Origin: Flavobacteriales bacterium | GTDB taxonomy: Bacteria > Bacteroidota > Bacteroidia > Flavobacteriales_E > Vicingaceae | DNA: 64,000 nt | NCBI GenBank assembly: GCA_002706365.1 | Contig: PALM01000008.1 | Coordinates: 1 to 64,000 of the forward strand | Direction of reading: 5' to 3' | In this document: in pieces, positions 43,358-53,042 of the stretch | How positions within the stretch are numbered: position 1 is the first letter of the stretch | Layout of the letters: every line of letters begins with the position of its first letter | Made by a program: the position numbers and the translations under genes | The notes under the pieces: model-generated | Database searches by the model: none | What the model was told of the DNA's origin: nothing | Seen by the model: only the letters and a program-made list of their open reading frames with translations

Positions 43358-43406
43358 GGGCTTGGAGTATGGTGTTTGGAATTTGAAGTATGGAGTATGG
43401 ATTAAG
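43358..43406. repeat. Heptad array upstream of LamG gene
   Basis: Seven units: GGGCTTG, GAGTATG, GTGTTTG, GAATTTG, AAGTATG, GAGTATG, GATTAAG. It is pyrimidine-rich on the sense strand of the minus-strand LamG gene, as expected from the strand rule. Confidence 0.8.
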
Positions 43407-43586
43407 TTCTCTGCAAATTGCCGAACACCGAAAACCAGAAATTGAACCCAGTCTAAGTCTGTGTTTCTCTGTGCCTTCTCTGTGTAGACCTTCGCCAAAG
43501 GCGGAGGGCCTCTGTGACCTTGTAAAAAGCAAACTCTTCTTTTTACCACGATTTAACTAAATTTAGATTCAAATAGCCTTTTCAAT

Positions 43587-44516
43587 TTGAAGCAGAAAAC
43601 CATAAGTATTGTCGGTTTTGGAAATGTTGGCCGTTTTATTTGCGCCCAGCTAATACCATACACAAATAGCGCTTTAAAGATCAACTTGATGGATCCTGAT
43701 GAAAGTGTTCATGGTGCGATCTTGGATTTTCTGCATGGCTTAGAGTTATTCCCTGAGCATCAAATACACTTTAACGATGAAGAGCTCTTTAATAGCTCTG
43801 ATATAATTTTTCATTGCGCTGGGGCTTCAGTTCCTAAAGGACAAAGCAGGCTAATCAGTTGTACAGAATCTATTGCAATTGCAGAAGCTGTCTATTCAAA
43901 TTATCAAGCCAAAGAGTCGGCAAAGATCATAGTTGTGGCCAATCCAGTAGAGATCATCGCTTCAGTCAGTCGAAAGCTTAGCGGTCTTCCACATTCTCAT
44001 GTATTGGGTATTGGCACCTATTTAGACTCGATACGAATGGATTATTTGATTCGGGATTCAATGCCTGAACTGAATAATATCAATGCAGTTGTAATTGGCG
44101 AGCACGGTAGTACGGCCTTTTTGAGTAACAGCTTGTCGAGCATAGATGGAAAGCCAATCGAATCCATTCTGAATGTTGAAGAAATTGAAGATTTAGAAGC
44201 TAGAATGAGAACAGCCAAAGATGATATCAAAGCAACCCAAGCTGCAACCATTTATGGTGTTGGTTATTGCGCTATGCAGGTATTTTACGCTTTAATGGGA
44301 GATCTAGAACTAAAGGTAGCTGCATCGACAGCAATTCCAGATTTCTTAAGAAAGGATTTAGGTGAAGCTGACATCTACCTCAGCTTGTATTCTAGAATTA
44401 ATGAACATGGAATTCAGCCAATTGAACATAGCTATTCTGGGACTGAAATCGAGAAACTCAAGAAATCTCGTGATCTGATAGTCTCTTGTATTCCTAAGAG
44501 CTACTTGACTCCATAG
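43587..44516 (+). CDS. LDH/MDH-superfamily NAD-dependent 2-hydroxyacid dehydrogenase
   Basis: A 309-residue L-lactate/malate dehydrogenase-like protein. The Rossmann start SIVGFGNVG, NPVE, the catalytic LDSIR segment (Asp and Arg) and GEHGST (catalytic His) are all present. The substrate-specificity loop reads CAGASVPKGQSRL. The position that is Gln in LDH and Arg in MDH appears to be neither, so the keto-acid used is uncertain. There is no ATG, and the frame opens with TTG at 43587 after an in-frame stop at 43554. The stop codon abuts a palindromic CTAG heptad module. Confidence 0.8.
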   Translation: MKQKTISIVGFGNVGRFICAQLIPYTNSALKINLMDPDESVHGAILDFLHGLELFPEHQIHFNDEELFNSSDIIFHCAGASVPKGQSRLISCTESIAIAEAVYSNYQAKESAKIIVVANPVEIIASVSRKLSGLPHSHVLGIGTYLDSIRMDYLIRDSMPELNNINAVVIGEHGSTAFLSNSLSSIDGKPIESILNVEEIEDLEARMRTAKDDIKATQAATIYGVGYCAMQVFYALMGDLELKVAASTAIPDFLRKDLGEADIYLSLYSRINEHGIQPIEHSYSGTEIEKLKKSRDLIVSCIPKSYLTP

Positions 44517-44543
44517 AACCTAGAGTCTAGATTCTAGACTCTT
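44516..44543. repeat. Palindromic CTAG heptad module between convergent genes
   Basis: Four units: GAACCTA, GAGTCTA, GATTCTA, GACTCTT. AGAGTCTAGA (44522-44531) pairs with TCTAGACTCT (44533-44542). It touches the stop codons of both convergent genes and could serve as a shared 3' hairpin, though it lacks a T-run. Confidence 0.85.
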
Positions 44544-45141
44544 AGCGTCTACTTTTCGGATTCCACATCACAATGATCTGAACCATAATTGCCAACGCAA
44601 TTAGCACGTAGATCTCGATCTTAGTGAAGAGTTCCACATCCTCAATAGCCTTGCGACTTATATTGAGTTGCCTTTCCCCCTCTTCAAGTTGAATACTTGA
44701 TAGTATCCTTAGATCCTGATTGATCAATTCCAACTGTTTAATCACAGCCTTATCATCTGCATAACCATTCTTCTGATAAGCGCGTTCAAAACCTTCTAGT
44801 TCTTCTAGATGATCCTCAAAGTCTCTAAGTACTTTTTCTTCTTTCTGGGTGAGTTCTGTTTGTGAAAAACGGTCGACCAGATCCTTGATCTTCAAGCTAA
44901 CACTTTCATTCTTTGTCGAGAAAAATGCGGTATCTCCCTTGGCAACGGCCACTTCTTTCTCATTGACCTCAACGATTATATCGAAGATGTAACTTTTAGC
45001 CATCAATCTATCCTCATAGATGTTCTCAACCGATTCTTTCATTCGGAGATAACTGTCCTTATCGATCAGATTGGTTGCGGCAATAACCCCAAACACCATT
45101 AGAATTCCCAGGATCCATTTCACTTTATTAAAGAAGCTCAT
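44542..45141 (-). CDS. Membrane protein with MCP-like four-helix-bundle domain
   Basis: A 199-residue protein. An N-terminal transmembrane helix (about 8-27), a periplasmic four-helix bundle (about 30-170) like the ligand-binding region of chemoreceptors (4HB_MCP), and a second transmembrane helix (about 172-192) are seen, then only WNPKSRR in the cytosol. There is no HAMP or signalling domain, so it cannot act as a receptor alone. It may report through a partner or be a structural envelope protein. Confidence 0.78.
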   Translation of the reverse strand: MSFFNKVKWILGILMVFGVIAATNLIDKDSYLRMKESVENIYEDRLMAKSYIFDIIVEVNEKEVAVAKGDTAFFSTKNESVSLKIKDLVDRFSQTELTQKEEKVLRDFEDHLEELEGFERAYQKNGYADDKAVIKQLELINQDLRILSSIQLEEGERQLNISRKAIEDVELFTKIEIYVLIALAIMVQIIVMWNPKSRR

Positions 45142-45247
45142 ATCATATCATTTGTATTCTATAAATATAATCATGGAATTGTTCAATAGCTCAATAGCAG
45201 GAAACTCTCTTAGATCACCATTGAAAATTGCATAACATTAGGAACTA

Positions 45248-45922
45248 ATGTTAGTCCTAAAGAATTTACTTAGCTACAGCTTGATTTTTATTTCTCTAAG
45301 CCTCAGTGCCCAAAAGAATATAGAACTCAGTGGTGGTATGCTTCAGAACAATTTCAGAGACCCATTTGGTGAAGATGCACTCAGAAAGGAAACCAGCTAT
45401 ACTTCCGAATGGGGATATTCGATACGGTTCAGCATAGATGAAGTTCAAGTGGATTGGTTGAAAATGCGTTTCACTCTTGGATATAACTATTTAGGAGGAA
45501 GCTTTAAATCCAGCGATGGAAGTCAGGGCGGTAGCTTTAGTATTGATGCCAATTTCAATAAGTCGCTTTTGACCCTTGCTGTTTATCCGGCTCACCTTGA
45601 TATTGAAGGACTGTTAATTGATATTGGGGTTGAAATTGGAAGACTTTTATGGGAAGATTTTCGGGGGATAACTATCGCGAGCTCAAGAGGACAAGCAATA
45701 ATAACCGAGAATGTTGAAGAGCTATATGATGAATTTAATTCGAAAGCATATTTTGGACTAAATCTCAGATTCGCCTATGATATAAAGATCACAGAAAACT
45801 GGGCGCTCTCTCCTCAGTACAACCTATATTACGGGCTTAGCCAAGAGTTTTATGTCCCTCCAGAGACCAGTAGATCCTATCAACATTTCTTCGCTATCGG
45901 CCTGCAAAGAGCTTTGAAATAA
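45248..45922 (+). CDS. Predicted outer-membrane beta-barrel protein
   Basis: A 224-residue exported protein: signal peptide ending LSLSAQ, then repeated amphipathic strands (RFTLGYNYLGGSFKS, LRFAYDIKITENWALSPQYN) and a terminal HFFAIGLQRALK strand. This is typical of Bacteroidota PorT-like or outer-membrane beta-barrel hypotheticals. No specific family is recognised. It is convergent with the metalloprotease gene with only 7 bp between stops. Confidence 0.75.
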   Translation: MLVLKNLLSYSLIFISLSLSAQKNIELSGGMLQNNFRDPFGEDALRKETSYTSEWGYSIRFSIDEVQVDWLKMRFTLGYNYLGGSFKSSDGSQGGSFSIDANFNKSLLTLAVYPAHLDIEGLLIDIGVEIGRLLWEDFRGITIASSRGQAIITENVEELYDEFNSKAYFGLNLRFAYDIKITENWALSPQYNLYYGLSQEFYVPPETSRSYQHFFAIGLQRALK

Positions 45923-45929
45923 AACTTGC

Positions 45930-48362
45930 TTATTTCTCAGCTTTAAGGATTTCCTCGGCCTGATCGGCAATGGCTAGTAAATGATATCTATCTATTCCAG
46001 AATAAGAATTAGCTGAACGTCTCGCCATGCTTTGAATGCTCTTTAACTCAGCTCTAGCAGCGGCCCTTGCATCTCCCAGTCCAATATCCTCACTCTTTGC
46101 AAGCTCACCTAAAAGCTCAACATGCTTCTTTTGCAGGCTTCTTCGATAGACATTCATTGGACGAACACTTCTTGTTTCCGACCATAATCCGTTGCGCAAG
46201 TCTTCAAGCATTTCAGTCAGCTTGTATGCTCCACTTCCATTGTAGGCCTCGTTTTCTAACATTCTTTGCAGTCGCTCTTCATCCAATAAACCATTGAGGA
46301 ATCGGGCTTGCATCTTTTGAAGGCGCTCAACCAGATTATAAGGGTCGATGTTTCTCACTATCTCATCTTGAATAAGCCAATCCGGACTACTAAAGCCTTC
46401 TTTGATCAAGAAATCCATTGCTCTTTGCTGTTCAGCTTTATCAATGTGTGTATAGCGAACACCCTCTTGATCTGAGGTGAGTAATTCCTCATATACTCCA
46501 CCAATCACAGTGGTTACATGACCGAGATAATAGTACCATACATAGGTAAGTTCAGTGTACAATTCCTTAAGGTCATCATATCCCTGATCTGGTTTGGTAG
46601 TCCATTTCGCTAGATTCTCTGCAACGATCTTCAAATTGCTAATCCCATAGGCTGAAGATTTAACCGGATCATCACCCACACACTCTGTCTGTGAACTTGG
46701 ATCATAAGAATTCCTTGCCCCAAAAAGATACTTTGGATCTCCTTCATGCTCTTCTATCCATCCATTCAGAATTGCCACTTCATCATCAGCTGAGTTAGCT
46801 TCCGGAATGTATCTGTACCCCCAATTGATGACATAGAGATCATAGGGACCTAACATTCTCACCCAGCGCACCCCGCTATCTCCTGGCTGAGCCACATAAT
46901 TATATCTAGTGTAATCCATAATGGTACTTGCTAATCCCCACTTATTTGTAAAGCTGGGCGATCTTAAAGAGTCCGTAGGATAGGCATAGCTGGCTTTCAT
47001 ATTATGTGGTAGACCTAAGGCATGCCCTACTTCATGAGCAATTACCATGCGCACCATTTCACCAATGTCTTCCATGGGCGTCTCCAATGTTCTTGCTCGC
47101 GGATTAGCCGCTCCCGTTTCCAATAGGTATCTGTTTCTATAAGATCGCAAGTGATTATGATACCATACAATATCACTTTCTATGATCTCACCGGATCTTG
47201 GATCACTTACCGATGGCCCCATCGCATTACGCGTAGTTGTTGCCACATAGCGGATAGTTGAATATCTGGCGTCTTCAGCACTCCAATCGGGGTCTTCTTC
47301 TTTGCTTGGTGCATCTTTGGCTATGATGGCATTCTTGAAACCTGCTACTTCAAAAGCCTTTTGCCAATCTTCAATCCCCTGTTTGATATATGGTCTCCAT
47401 TTGTCGGGAGTTGCAGGATCTAGATAGTAAACAATCGGTTTAACAGGCTCAACTAACTCCCCTCTTGCATAAGCTTCGGGATCCTTAGGCTCCATTCTCC
47501 ATCTTCTTAGATATCTCTTCTCATCTGCTTTAAGTTCTTCTGAGCCAAAATCTACTTGGCGGACAGTAAACCAACCAACCCTTTCATCAAAAAGCCTTGG
47601 CTGCATAGGTTCTTCTGGTAAGAGATAGAATGACTGACTCATCTGCATGCTGATAGTCCCGCTATTGTAATCAGCTGGTGGTTTAGTGGCGTTGTAGGTC
47701 ATATCGTGCCTCACTTCCACATTTTCAGGATATGATTGCATGCGGCTGATAAAACTTCTGTCTTTATCTAGGTTTTTCACCTGATAAGCTTTTCTCATAC
47801 CGGCCGACATACCACTTAACGCACTCACATCACTCAAGAAAAGATCATTTACCTTGATCAAGGCAGCAGTTGAATCTTTATTCAAGGCCTCTAGCTTAAA
47901 TGCCGCAATTATGGGTGCATAATTATTGACTTCTACAGATTGATGGATGGGCAAGCTCTCATCTGCTACATTGGTGTAAGAGATAGATCGAAGCAATAAT
48001 TTGCTTCCTTCTCTACTCCATTGCACTACTTGCTGGTTGGTCTTAGATCCAGCATTCACATATCCTCCACCTAGGCCTTGTGGTATCTTAGCTATGCGAC
48101 TTACCAATAAGACATCTTTCTCGAGCTGTTCAAATGGTATCTCGAAATAATAATCCTCTTTGTTCTGATGCACTATGAATAAACCGCTATCAGTCTTGGT
48201 CTCTTTCGTGATCAATTCTGAATAGGACTTTAAACCGTCTGACTTCTTCTTTGCCGGGGCTTCAGATTCTTTTGATTTCTTCTTTTTCTTTTTTTGGGCT
48301 GATAGGTCGGCACTAAAGCCAAGCATAAATAGGCTTAAGGATAGGATGAGTAAGTTCTTCAT
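45930..48362 (-). CDS. Exported zinc metalloprotease (DUF5117/DUF5118 type)
   Basis: An 810-residue secreted protease. The start is at the Met before KNLLILSLSLFML, giving a signal peptide ending DLSAQ; a longer frame reaches 48398. A Lys-rich linker and a DUF5117-like region (about 100-330) precede the metzincin-like zinc site HEVGHALGLPHN near residue 440. A long helical C-terminal region with LLTSDQEGVRYTHID follows. This family is widespread in Bacteroidota; its natural substrates are unknown. Confidence 0.88.
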   Translation of the reverse strand: MKNLLILSLSLFMLGFSADLSAQKKKKKKSKESEAPAKKKSDGLKSYSELITKETKTDSGLFIVHQNKEDYYFEIPFEQLEKDVLLVSRIAKIPQGLGGGYVNAGSKTNQQVVQWSREGSKLLLRSISYTNVADESLPIHQSVEVNNYAPIIAAFKLEALNKDSTAALIKVNDLFLSDVSALSGMSAGMRKAYQVKNLDKDRSFISRMQSYPENVEVRHDMTYNATKPPADYNSGTISMQMSQSFYLLPEEPMQPRLFDERVGWFTVRQVDFGSEELKADEKRYLRRWRMEPKDPEAYARGELVEPVKPIVYYLDPATPDKWRPYIKQGIEDWQKAFEVAGFKNAIIAKDAPSKEEDPDWSAEDARYSTIRYVATTTRNAMGPSVSDPRSGEIIESDIVWYHNHLRSYRNRYLLETGAANPRARTLETPMEDIGEMVRMVIAHEVGHALGLPHNMKASYAYPTDSLRSPSFTNKWGLASTIMDYTRYNYVAQPGDSGVRWVRMLGPYDLYVINWGYRYIPEANSADDEVAILNGWIEEHEGDPKYLFGARNSYDPSSQTECVGDDPVKSSAYGISNLKIVAENLAKWTTKPDQGYDDLKELYTELTYVWYYYLGHVTTVIGGVYEELLTSDQEGVRYTHIDKAEQQRAMDFLIKEGFSSPDWLIQDEIVRNIDPYNLVERLQKMQARFLNGLLDEERLQRMLENEAYNGSGAYKLTEMLEDLRNGLWSETRSVRPMNVYRRSLQKKHVELLGELAKSEDIGLGDARAAARAELKSIQSMARRSANSYSGIDRYHLLAIADQAEEILKAEK

Positions 48363-48498
48363 AATAGAAAAATAAAAGACGCTCAAGATACTAATCAATT
48401 GGATTAAAGCTGAATGAGAATGAGTAGTTTAATAAACTTTAAGAGCTTTTAGGAGTTATCATGGTAGATTAAATCAATATGCCTAAAATCAGATCGAA

Positions 48499-49320
48499 AT
48501 GAAGAATGTTATACTAGTCACCGGCGCTTCAAGCGGAATAGGAAAGGCTACTGCCGAGCAATTGATCGCAGACGGACATATAGTCTACGGAGCAGCTAGA
48601 AGGATCGACAAAATGAAGGATCTTGAGCTAAAAGGTGGACATGCCATTCAAATGGACGTGACTAATGAGGCTGAAGTAAAAGCATGCGTTGATCAGATCA
48701 TCAAAGAGCAAGGCAGGATCGATGTTTTGGTGAACAATGCCGGTTATGCAGTTTACGGACCAGTAGAACAAGTTAGCTTAGATGATGCAAGACGACAATT
48801 TGAAGTCAATATATTTGGCCTAGCAGCCATTACTAAGGAAGTTCTTCCACATATGCGCGAGAAAAGAAGTGGAAAGATCATTAATGTGAGTTCCATGGGT
48901 GGAAAGATCTATACTCCTTTTGGAGCTTGGTATCACGGGACTAAGCACGCATTAGAAGGCTGGAGCGATTGCTTGAGATTAGAGTTGAAGCCATTTGGAA
49001 TAGATGTGGTGATCATTGAACCGGGCATCATTAAAACCGAATTCATGGATGTGATGTATGATCCTATGGTTGAAAGTGCGAAAAACAGTCCATACTCTGA
49101 AATGGCAACTAAAATTGCCAGCTCTTCAAAGGAAATGTATGAGAAACCAGGACAGAGTTCACCTCCAACTGTGATTGCAGAAGTAATATCCAAAGCGGTC
49201 AAAAGCCAAAAGCCCAAGATTAGATACGTTGCTGGCAAACTGGCTAAGCCCCTAATGTTCATGAGAAAGTGGTTTGGAGATCGAATCTTCGACAAGGGGG
49301 TGATGAGTCAGTTAAAGTAA
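48499..49320 (+). CDS. Short-chain dehydrogenase/reductase
   Basis: A 273-residue classical SDR: cofactor motif TGASSGIG, NNAGYAVYGP, catalytic Ser in INVSSMGGK, and Tyr/Lys in YHGTKHALEG. The residue after the second strand (AARRIDKM, with basic residues) favours NADPH. The C-terminal ~50 residues resemble those of SDRs acting on lipids or steroids, but the substrate is not predictable. It stands alone. After the stop a GTGCGCTAGAGTTGGG repeat shared with 8170 begins. Confidence 0.9.
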   Translation: MKNVILVTGASSGIGKATAEQLIADGHIVYGAARRIDKMKDLELKGGHAIQMDVTNEAEVKACVDQIIKEQGRIDVLVNNAGYAVYGPVEQVSLDDARRQFEVNIFGLAAITKEVLPHMREKRSGKIINVSSMGGKIYTPFGAWYHGTKHALEGWSDCLRLELKPFGIDVVIIEPGIIKTEFMDVMYDPMVESAKNSPYSEMATKIASSSKEMYEKPGQSSPPTVIAEVISKAVKSQKPKIRYVAGKLAKPLMFMRKWFGDRIFDKGVMSQLK

Positions 49321-49564
49321 GTGCGCTAGAGTTGGGAATTTTCACCCATAGATTTCGCAGAAATACGCAGATCCTAACTTAGCGACCTTTGCGCCTTCTT
49401 TGCGCCCCGACAGAGTCGGGGTTGTGGTTAAAATAGTCTTTCGATCTCAAGTCAATCACCCATATCCTTAGCACGCAATCCTTCATTCTTACATAATTTT
49501 CAAAAACGTATTATCCAATTAATTTTTGTTGCAATTTTGCTACCTTAAATAATAAAAAGGTTTA

Positions 49565-50971
49565 GTGAAGAATTCATATTTCGACCTCATTGAACAAAGC
49601 TTTTACTTCCCGCAGGAAGGCTTTGATCTGAAAAACGGATATCTCAGTTTTCACGGGGTCTCTTTAAAGCATTTGATCGAAAAGTACGGCACTCCTTTTC
49701 GCTTTATCTATCTTCCGAAGATCGGTGATCAGATCAAGAAGTGTCGCAATCTATTCAATCGCTCCATCAAAAAGCACAAGTACAAGGGCAATTATTACTA
49801 CTGCTATTGTACCAAGTGTAACCACTTTCAACATGTGGTAAATGAAGCTTTGAAGCACAATGTGAATTTAGAGACTTCTTCTTCTTTCGATATTGATCTG
49901 ATCTTGCATCTCTTCAAGAAAGGCAAGTTCAAGAAAGACATTGCAATCGTTCACAATGGCTATAAGACCAAGGATTATCTGAGAAAGATCGTGGATCTGG
50001 CTGAGATGGGGTTTAAGAATAATATTCTAGTGCTTGACAACCTTTCAGAGTTCGATCAATTGGTCGCCATGAAGCCTAAAATGAAGATCAATTTGGGTGT
50101 GAGACTAGCCATGAACGAAGAACCGCAGTCGGCCTACTACACTTCACGCCTCGGCATCCCTGCCAAAGAGATCATTCAACTCTATGAGGAAAAGATCAAG
50201 TCGAATGAGGGATTCGAACTAAAAATGCTTCACTTCTTTGTGGATTCCGGCATTAAAGACACGCCATATTATTGGGGCGAATTCCAAAGAGCCATGAAAT
50301 TGATGGTGGAATTGAAGAAGATCTGTCCTACCCTCAACTCTCTCAACCTCGGCGGAGGATTCCCTATTCGTAATGGTTTGGGCTTCGAGTACGATTATGA
50401 ATACATGATCAATGAAATCATTAGCAATATCAAGAAGACTTGTGAAGATGAGAATATCGATGAGCCGGATATCTTCACCGAATTTGGGAAATACACTGTG
50501 GGTGAAGCCGGAGCTATCGTATTTGAAGTATTGGAACAAAAGCAGCAAAACGATGCCGAGCTCTGGTACTTGATCAACAACAGCTTGATGAATACCATTC
50601 CAGATGCTTGGTCGATCCAAGAAAAATTCATTCTTCTGCCCATCAATAAATGGGACAATGAATACTCCCGTGTGAATATTGGCGGTATTAGTTGCGATCA
50701 TTCCGACTATTATAATTCAGAGGATTTCAATCAAGAGGTACTCTTGCCAAAATACTCCGATAAAGACAAAGAGCCGCTCTATGTAGGTTTCTTCCACACC
50801 GGTGCATATCAGGATTCGGTAAGCGGATATGGTGGTATCAAGCACTGTCTGATCCCCTCACCTAAACACGTGATCATCGATAGGGATGAGAAAGGCAATA
50901 TCGTTGATACGGTATACCGTGAGGAGCAGTCGGTTGATGAAATGTTGAGTATTTTGGGATATCAGTCATGA
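49565..50971 (+). CDS. speA: Biosynthetic arginine decarboxylase (PLP, alanine-racemase fold)
   Basis: A 468-residue decarboxylase with the type III PLP fold (barrel plus C-terminal beta domain), converting arginine to agmatine. The PLP lysine is probably in NYYYCYCTKCNHFQHVV; the phosphate-binding Gly loop is LNLGGGFPI. It is much shorter than E. coli SpeA and matches the compact Bacteroidota form. Ornithine or diaminopimelate decarboxylase are alternatives, but the following agmatinase gene argues for arginine. The start is GTG. CAATTTTG at 49532-49539 may be a weak -7 box. It is first of a three-gene polyamine operon with ATGA coupling to agmatinase. Confidence 0.85.
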   Translation: MKNSYFDLIEQSFYFPQEGFDLKNGYLSFHGVSLKHLIEKYGTPFRFIYLPKIGDQIKKCRNLFNRSIKKHKYKGNYYYCYCTKCNHFQHVVNEALKHNVNLETSSSFDIDLILHLFKKGKFKKDIAIVHNGYKTKDYLRKIVDLAEMGFKNNILVLDNLSEFDQLVAMKPKMKINLGVRLAMNEEPQSAYYTSRLGIPAKEIIQLYEEKIKSNEGFELKMLHFFVDSGIKDTPYYWGEFQRAMKLMVELKKICPTLNSLNLGGGFPIRNGLGFEYDYEYMINEIISNIKKTCEDENIDEPDIFTEFGKYTVGEAGAIVFEVLEQKQQNDAELWYLINNSLMNTIPDAWSIQEKFILLPINKWDNEYSRVNIGGISCDHSDYYNSEDFNQEVLLPKYSDKDKEPLYVGFFHTGAYQDSVSGYGGIKHCLIPSPKHVIIDRDEKGNIVDTVYREEQSVDEMLSILGYQS

Positions 50972-51822
50972 AGAATAACTACGCAGGCATAGAAGATAAA
51001 TACGCCAAATTCGAGAATGCAAAGATCCTTTTGCAGTCGATACCCTACGATGGCACATCTAGCTGGGGGAAGGGTGCCGACAAAGGTTTTGAGGCCTTTA
51101 TGCACGCTTCGGAGAATATGGAGATCTACGATATAGAGACCGACTCAGAAGTGTATAAAGAAGGCGTTCATATTTTGCCTGAAGTAAGCGAGGATAGCAG
51201 TCCAGAAGCAGTCTATGAAGCATGTCTTAAAGCGGGCAAAGAGGCATTGAAGACCGGTAAATTCCCAACCTTCTTTGGCGGTGAGCATTCCATTAGTATC
51301 GGCTTGATCGAAGCCTTTCGCGAAAAGTATAATGACTTAACTGTTTTGCAGTTAGATGCGCATACCGACCTTCGAAAAAGCTATATGGGCTCTGAATACA
51401 ATCACGCTTGTGCCTTGCACAAAGCAAGTAAAACCACCAATTTGATACAGGTGGGTATTCGCAGTATGGATGTGTCTGAAAAGCAGTATATCGACTGGTC
51501 GAAATGCTTTTTGGCAGAAGAAATGGATAGCGAAGAAGATTGGATGGATGCTAGCATTGCCATGATGGGAGATAAGGTATATCTAACCCTAGATTTGGAT
51601 GTATTCGATCCATCGATCATGCCTTCAACAGGCACCCCTGAGCCGGGTGGTATGGACTGGTATACTGTAATGCGCTATCTTAGAAAAGTATTTGAGCAAA
51701 AAGAGGTGGTTGGATTCGATATTGTGGAGTTAGCTCCGATCGAAGGACTATCTGCTCCGGAATTTCTGGTAGCCAAACTTTATTATAAATTACTCTCTTA
51801 TAAATTTCAGAAGCATGACTAA
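50968..51822 (+). CDS. speB: Agmatinase-like ureohydrolase
   Basis: A 284-residue arginase-family enzyme expected to cleave agmatine to putrescine and urea. The full Mn ligand set is visible: GGEHSIS, QLDAHTDLR and LDLDVFDPSIMP followed by GTPEPGG. It overlaps the decarboxylase by 4 bp and the deoxyhypusine-synthase-like gene by 8 bp, indicating translational coupling and stoichiometric expression. Confidence 0.93.
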   Translation: MKNNYAGIEDKYAKFENAKILLQSIPYDGTSSWGKGADKGFEAFMHASENMEIYDIETDSEVYKEGVHILPEVSEDSSPEAVYEACLKAGKEALKTGKFPTFFGGEHSISIGLIEAFREKYNDLTVLQLDAHTDLRKSYMGSEYNHACALHKASKTTNLIQVGIRSMDVSEKQYIDWSKCFLAEEMDSEEDWMDASIAMMGDKVYLTLDLDVFDPSIMPSTGTPEPGGMDWYTVMRYLRKVFEQKEVVGFDIVELAPIEGLSAPEFLVAKLYYKLLSYKFQKHD

Positions 51823-52783
51823 GATCAGCGACTTTATCCTAGAACATTTCAAACATTTTAATGCAGCCGCTTTAATTGATGCCGCAAAGGGCTATGAAGC
51901 TCAATTAAAATCCGGCAATAAGATGATGATCACTTTGGCCGGTGCAATGAGTACGGCTGAATTGGGAAAATCATTGGCTGAAATGATCCGTCAAGATAAG
52001 GTGCAGATCATTTCTTGTACCGGAGCGAATTTGGAAGAGGATGTGATGAATTTGGTAGCACACTCACATTACAAGCGCATTCCTGAATACAGGGATCTTA
52101 GTCCGCAAGAAGAAAGAGAATTATTGGATCAAGGATTGAACCGAGTCACTGATACTTGTATTCCTGAAGAGGAAGCCTTTAGAAGAATTCAATCGCACAT
52201 TCACAAGATCTGGAAAGAAGCTGAAGCCAAGGGTGAGCGCTATTTCCCGCATGAGTATTTATACAAGCTCTTGCTTTCAGGAGAGATGGAGCAATACTAT
52301 GAGATCGATCCCAAAAATAGCTGGATGTTGGCTGCAGCCGAAAAGAACCTGCCTATGGTTGTTCCGGGCTGGGAAGATTCTACTTTGGGTAACATCTTCG
52401 CTTCTTATTGCATCAAGGGAGAATTGAAAGCATCAACTATGAAATCGGGCATTGAGTATATGATGATGCTGGCCGATTGGTATACCGACAACACCCAAGA
52501 TAATGGCATTGGCTTCTTCCAAATTGGAGGAGGTATCGCAGGTGATTTCCCAATCTGTGTGGTTCCCATGCTTTATCAGGATATGGAGCGAGAAGACACC
52601 CCATTCTGGTCTTATTTCTGTCAGATCTCGGATTCCACCACCAGCTACGGTTCCTATTCCGGAGCGGTTCCCAATGAAAAGATCACCTGGGGTAAGTTGG
52701 ATGCCGATACACCAAAGTTCATCGTAGAATCCGATGCCACCATCGTAGCGCCTTTGATATTCGCCTACTTGTTAGGTTGGTAG
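51815..52783 (+). CDS. Deoxyhypusine-synthase-like protein (possible homospermidine synthase)
   Basis: A 322-residue member of the DHS family. The catalytic lysine is kept in ITWGKLDADT (compare VSWGK in eukaryotic DHS), and MITLAGAMSTAELGK and GSYSGAVPNE fit the NAD and substrate sites. The GGG-V-x-K-H-H motif of true DHS is replaced by GGGIAGDFPI, so the His acting on the eIF5A lysine is absent. Bacteria lack eIF5A hypusination. Following genes for putrescine synthesis, it probably moves an aminobutyl group to a free polyamine, giving homospermidine (inference), the typical polyamine of many flavobacteria. Confidence 0.85.
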   Translation: MTKISDFILEHFKHFNAAALIDAAKGYEAQLKSGNKMMITLAGAMSTAELGKSLAEMIRQDKVQIISCTGANLEEDVMNLVAHSHYKRIPEYRDLSPQEERELLDQGLNRVTDTCIPEEEAFRRIQSHIHKIWKEAEAKGERYFPHEYLYKLLLSGEMEQYYEIDPKNSWMLAAAEKNLPMVVPGWEDSTLGNIFASYCIKGELKASTMKSGIEYMMMLADWYTDNTQDNGIGFFQIGGGIAGDFPICVVPMLYQDMEREDTPFWSYFCQISDSTTSYGSYSGAVPNEKITWGKLDADTPKFIVESDATIVAPLIFAYLLGW

Positions 52784-53042
52784 TTAGGAGAGTTAAGAAT
52801 ACTTGAAGTATTTGAAATACTTGGAGTTTCTTTATTCTCCCGCAGATTAGCGCTGATGTGCTTAGGATTCCGCAGATCTTTTATTCGTTATTTAATTCGA
52901 TTTATAGCATTCCAAGAATCAGCGGGATTTGCGAAATAAATCTGCGAAATCAGCGGGAAAAAGACAAGCGTTATAATATTGTCAAATTTCATATCCCACA
53001 TCCCATCTCCCTTATCCGAAAATTCCGATCTATCTTTACCCC
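52784..53042. other. Spacer with purine then pyrimidine heptads
   Basis: No gene. After the stop codon, purine-rich units (TTAGGAG, GAGTTAA, TTGAAGT type) run to about 52835. A CCCGCAGATTAGCGCTGAT repeat and its inverted partner AATCAGCGGG (about 52839-52960) form a large imperfect hairpin. Pyrimidine-rich units (ATATCCC, ACATCCC, ATCTCCC) precede the GNAT start. Confidence 0.6.
53031..53038 (+). promoter_or_regulatory. Candidate -7 box of GNAT gene
   Basis: TATCTTTA lies 4 bp before the ATG at 53043. Confidence 0.4.
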
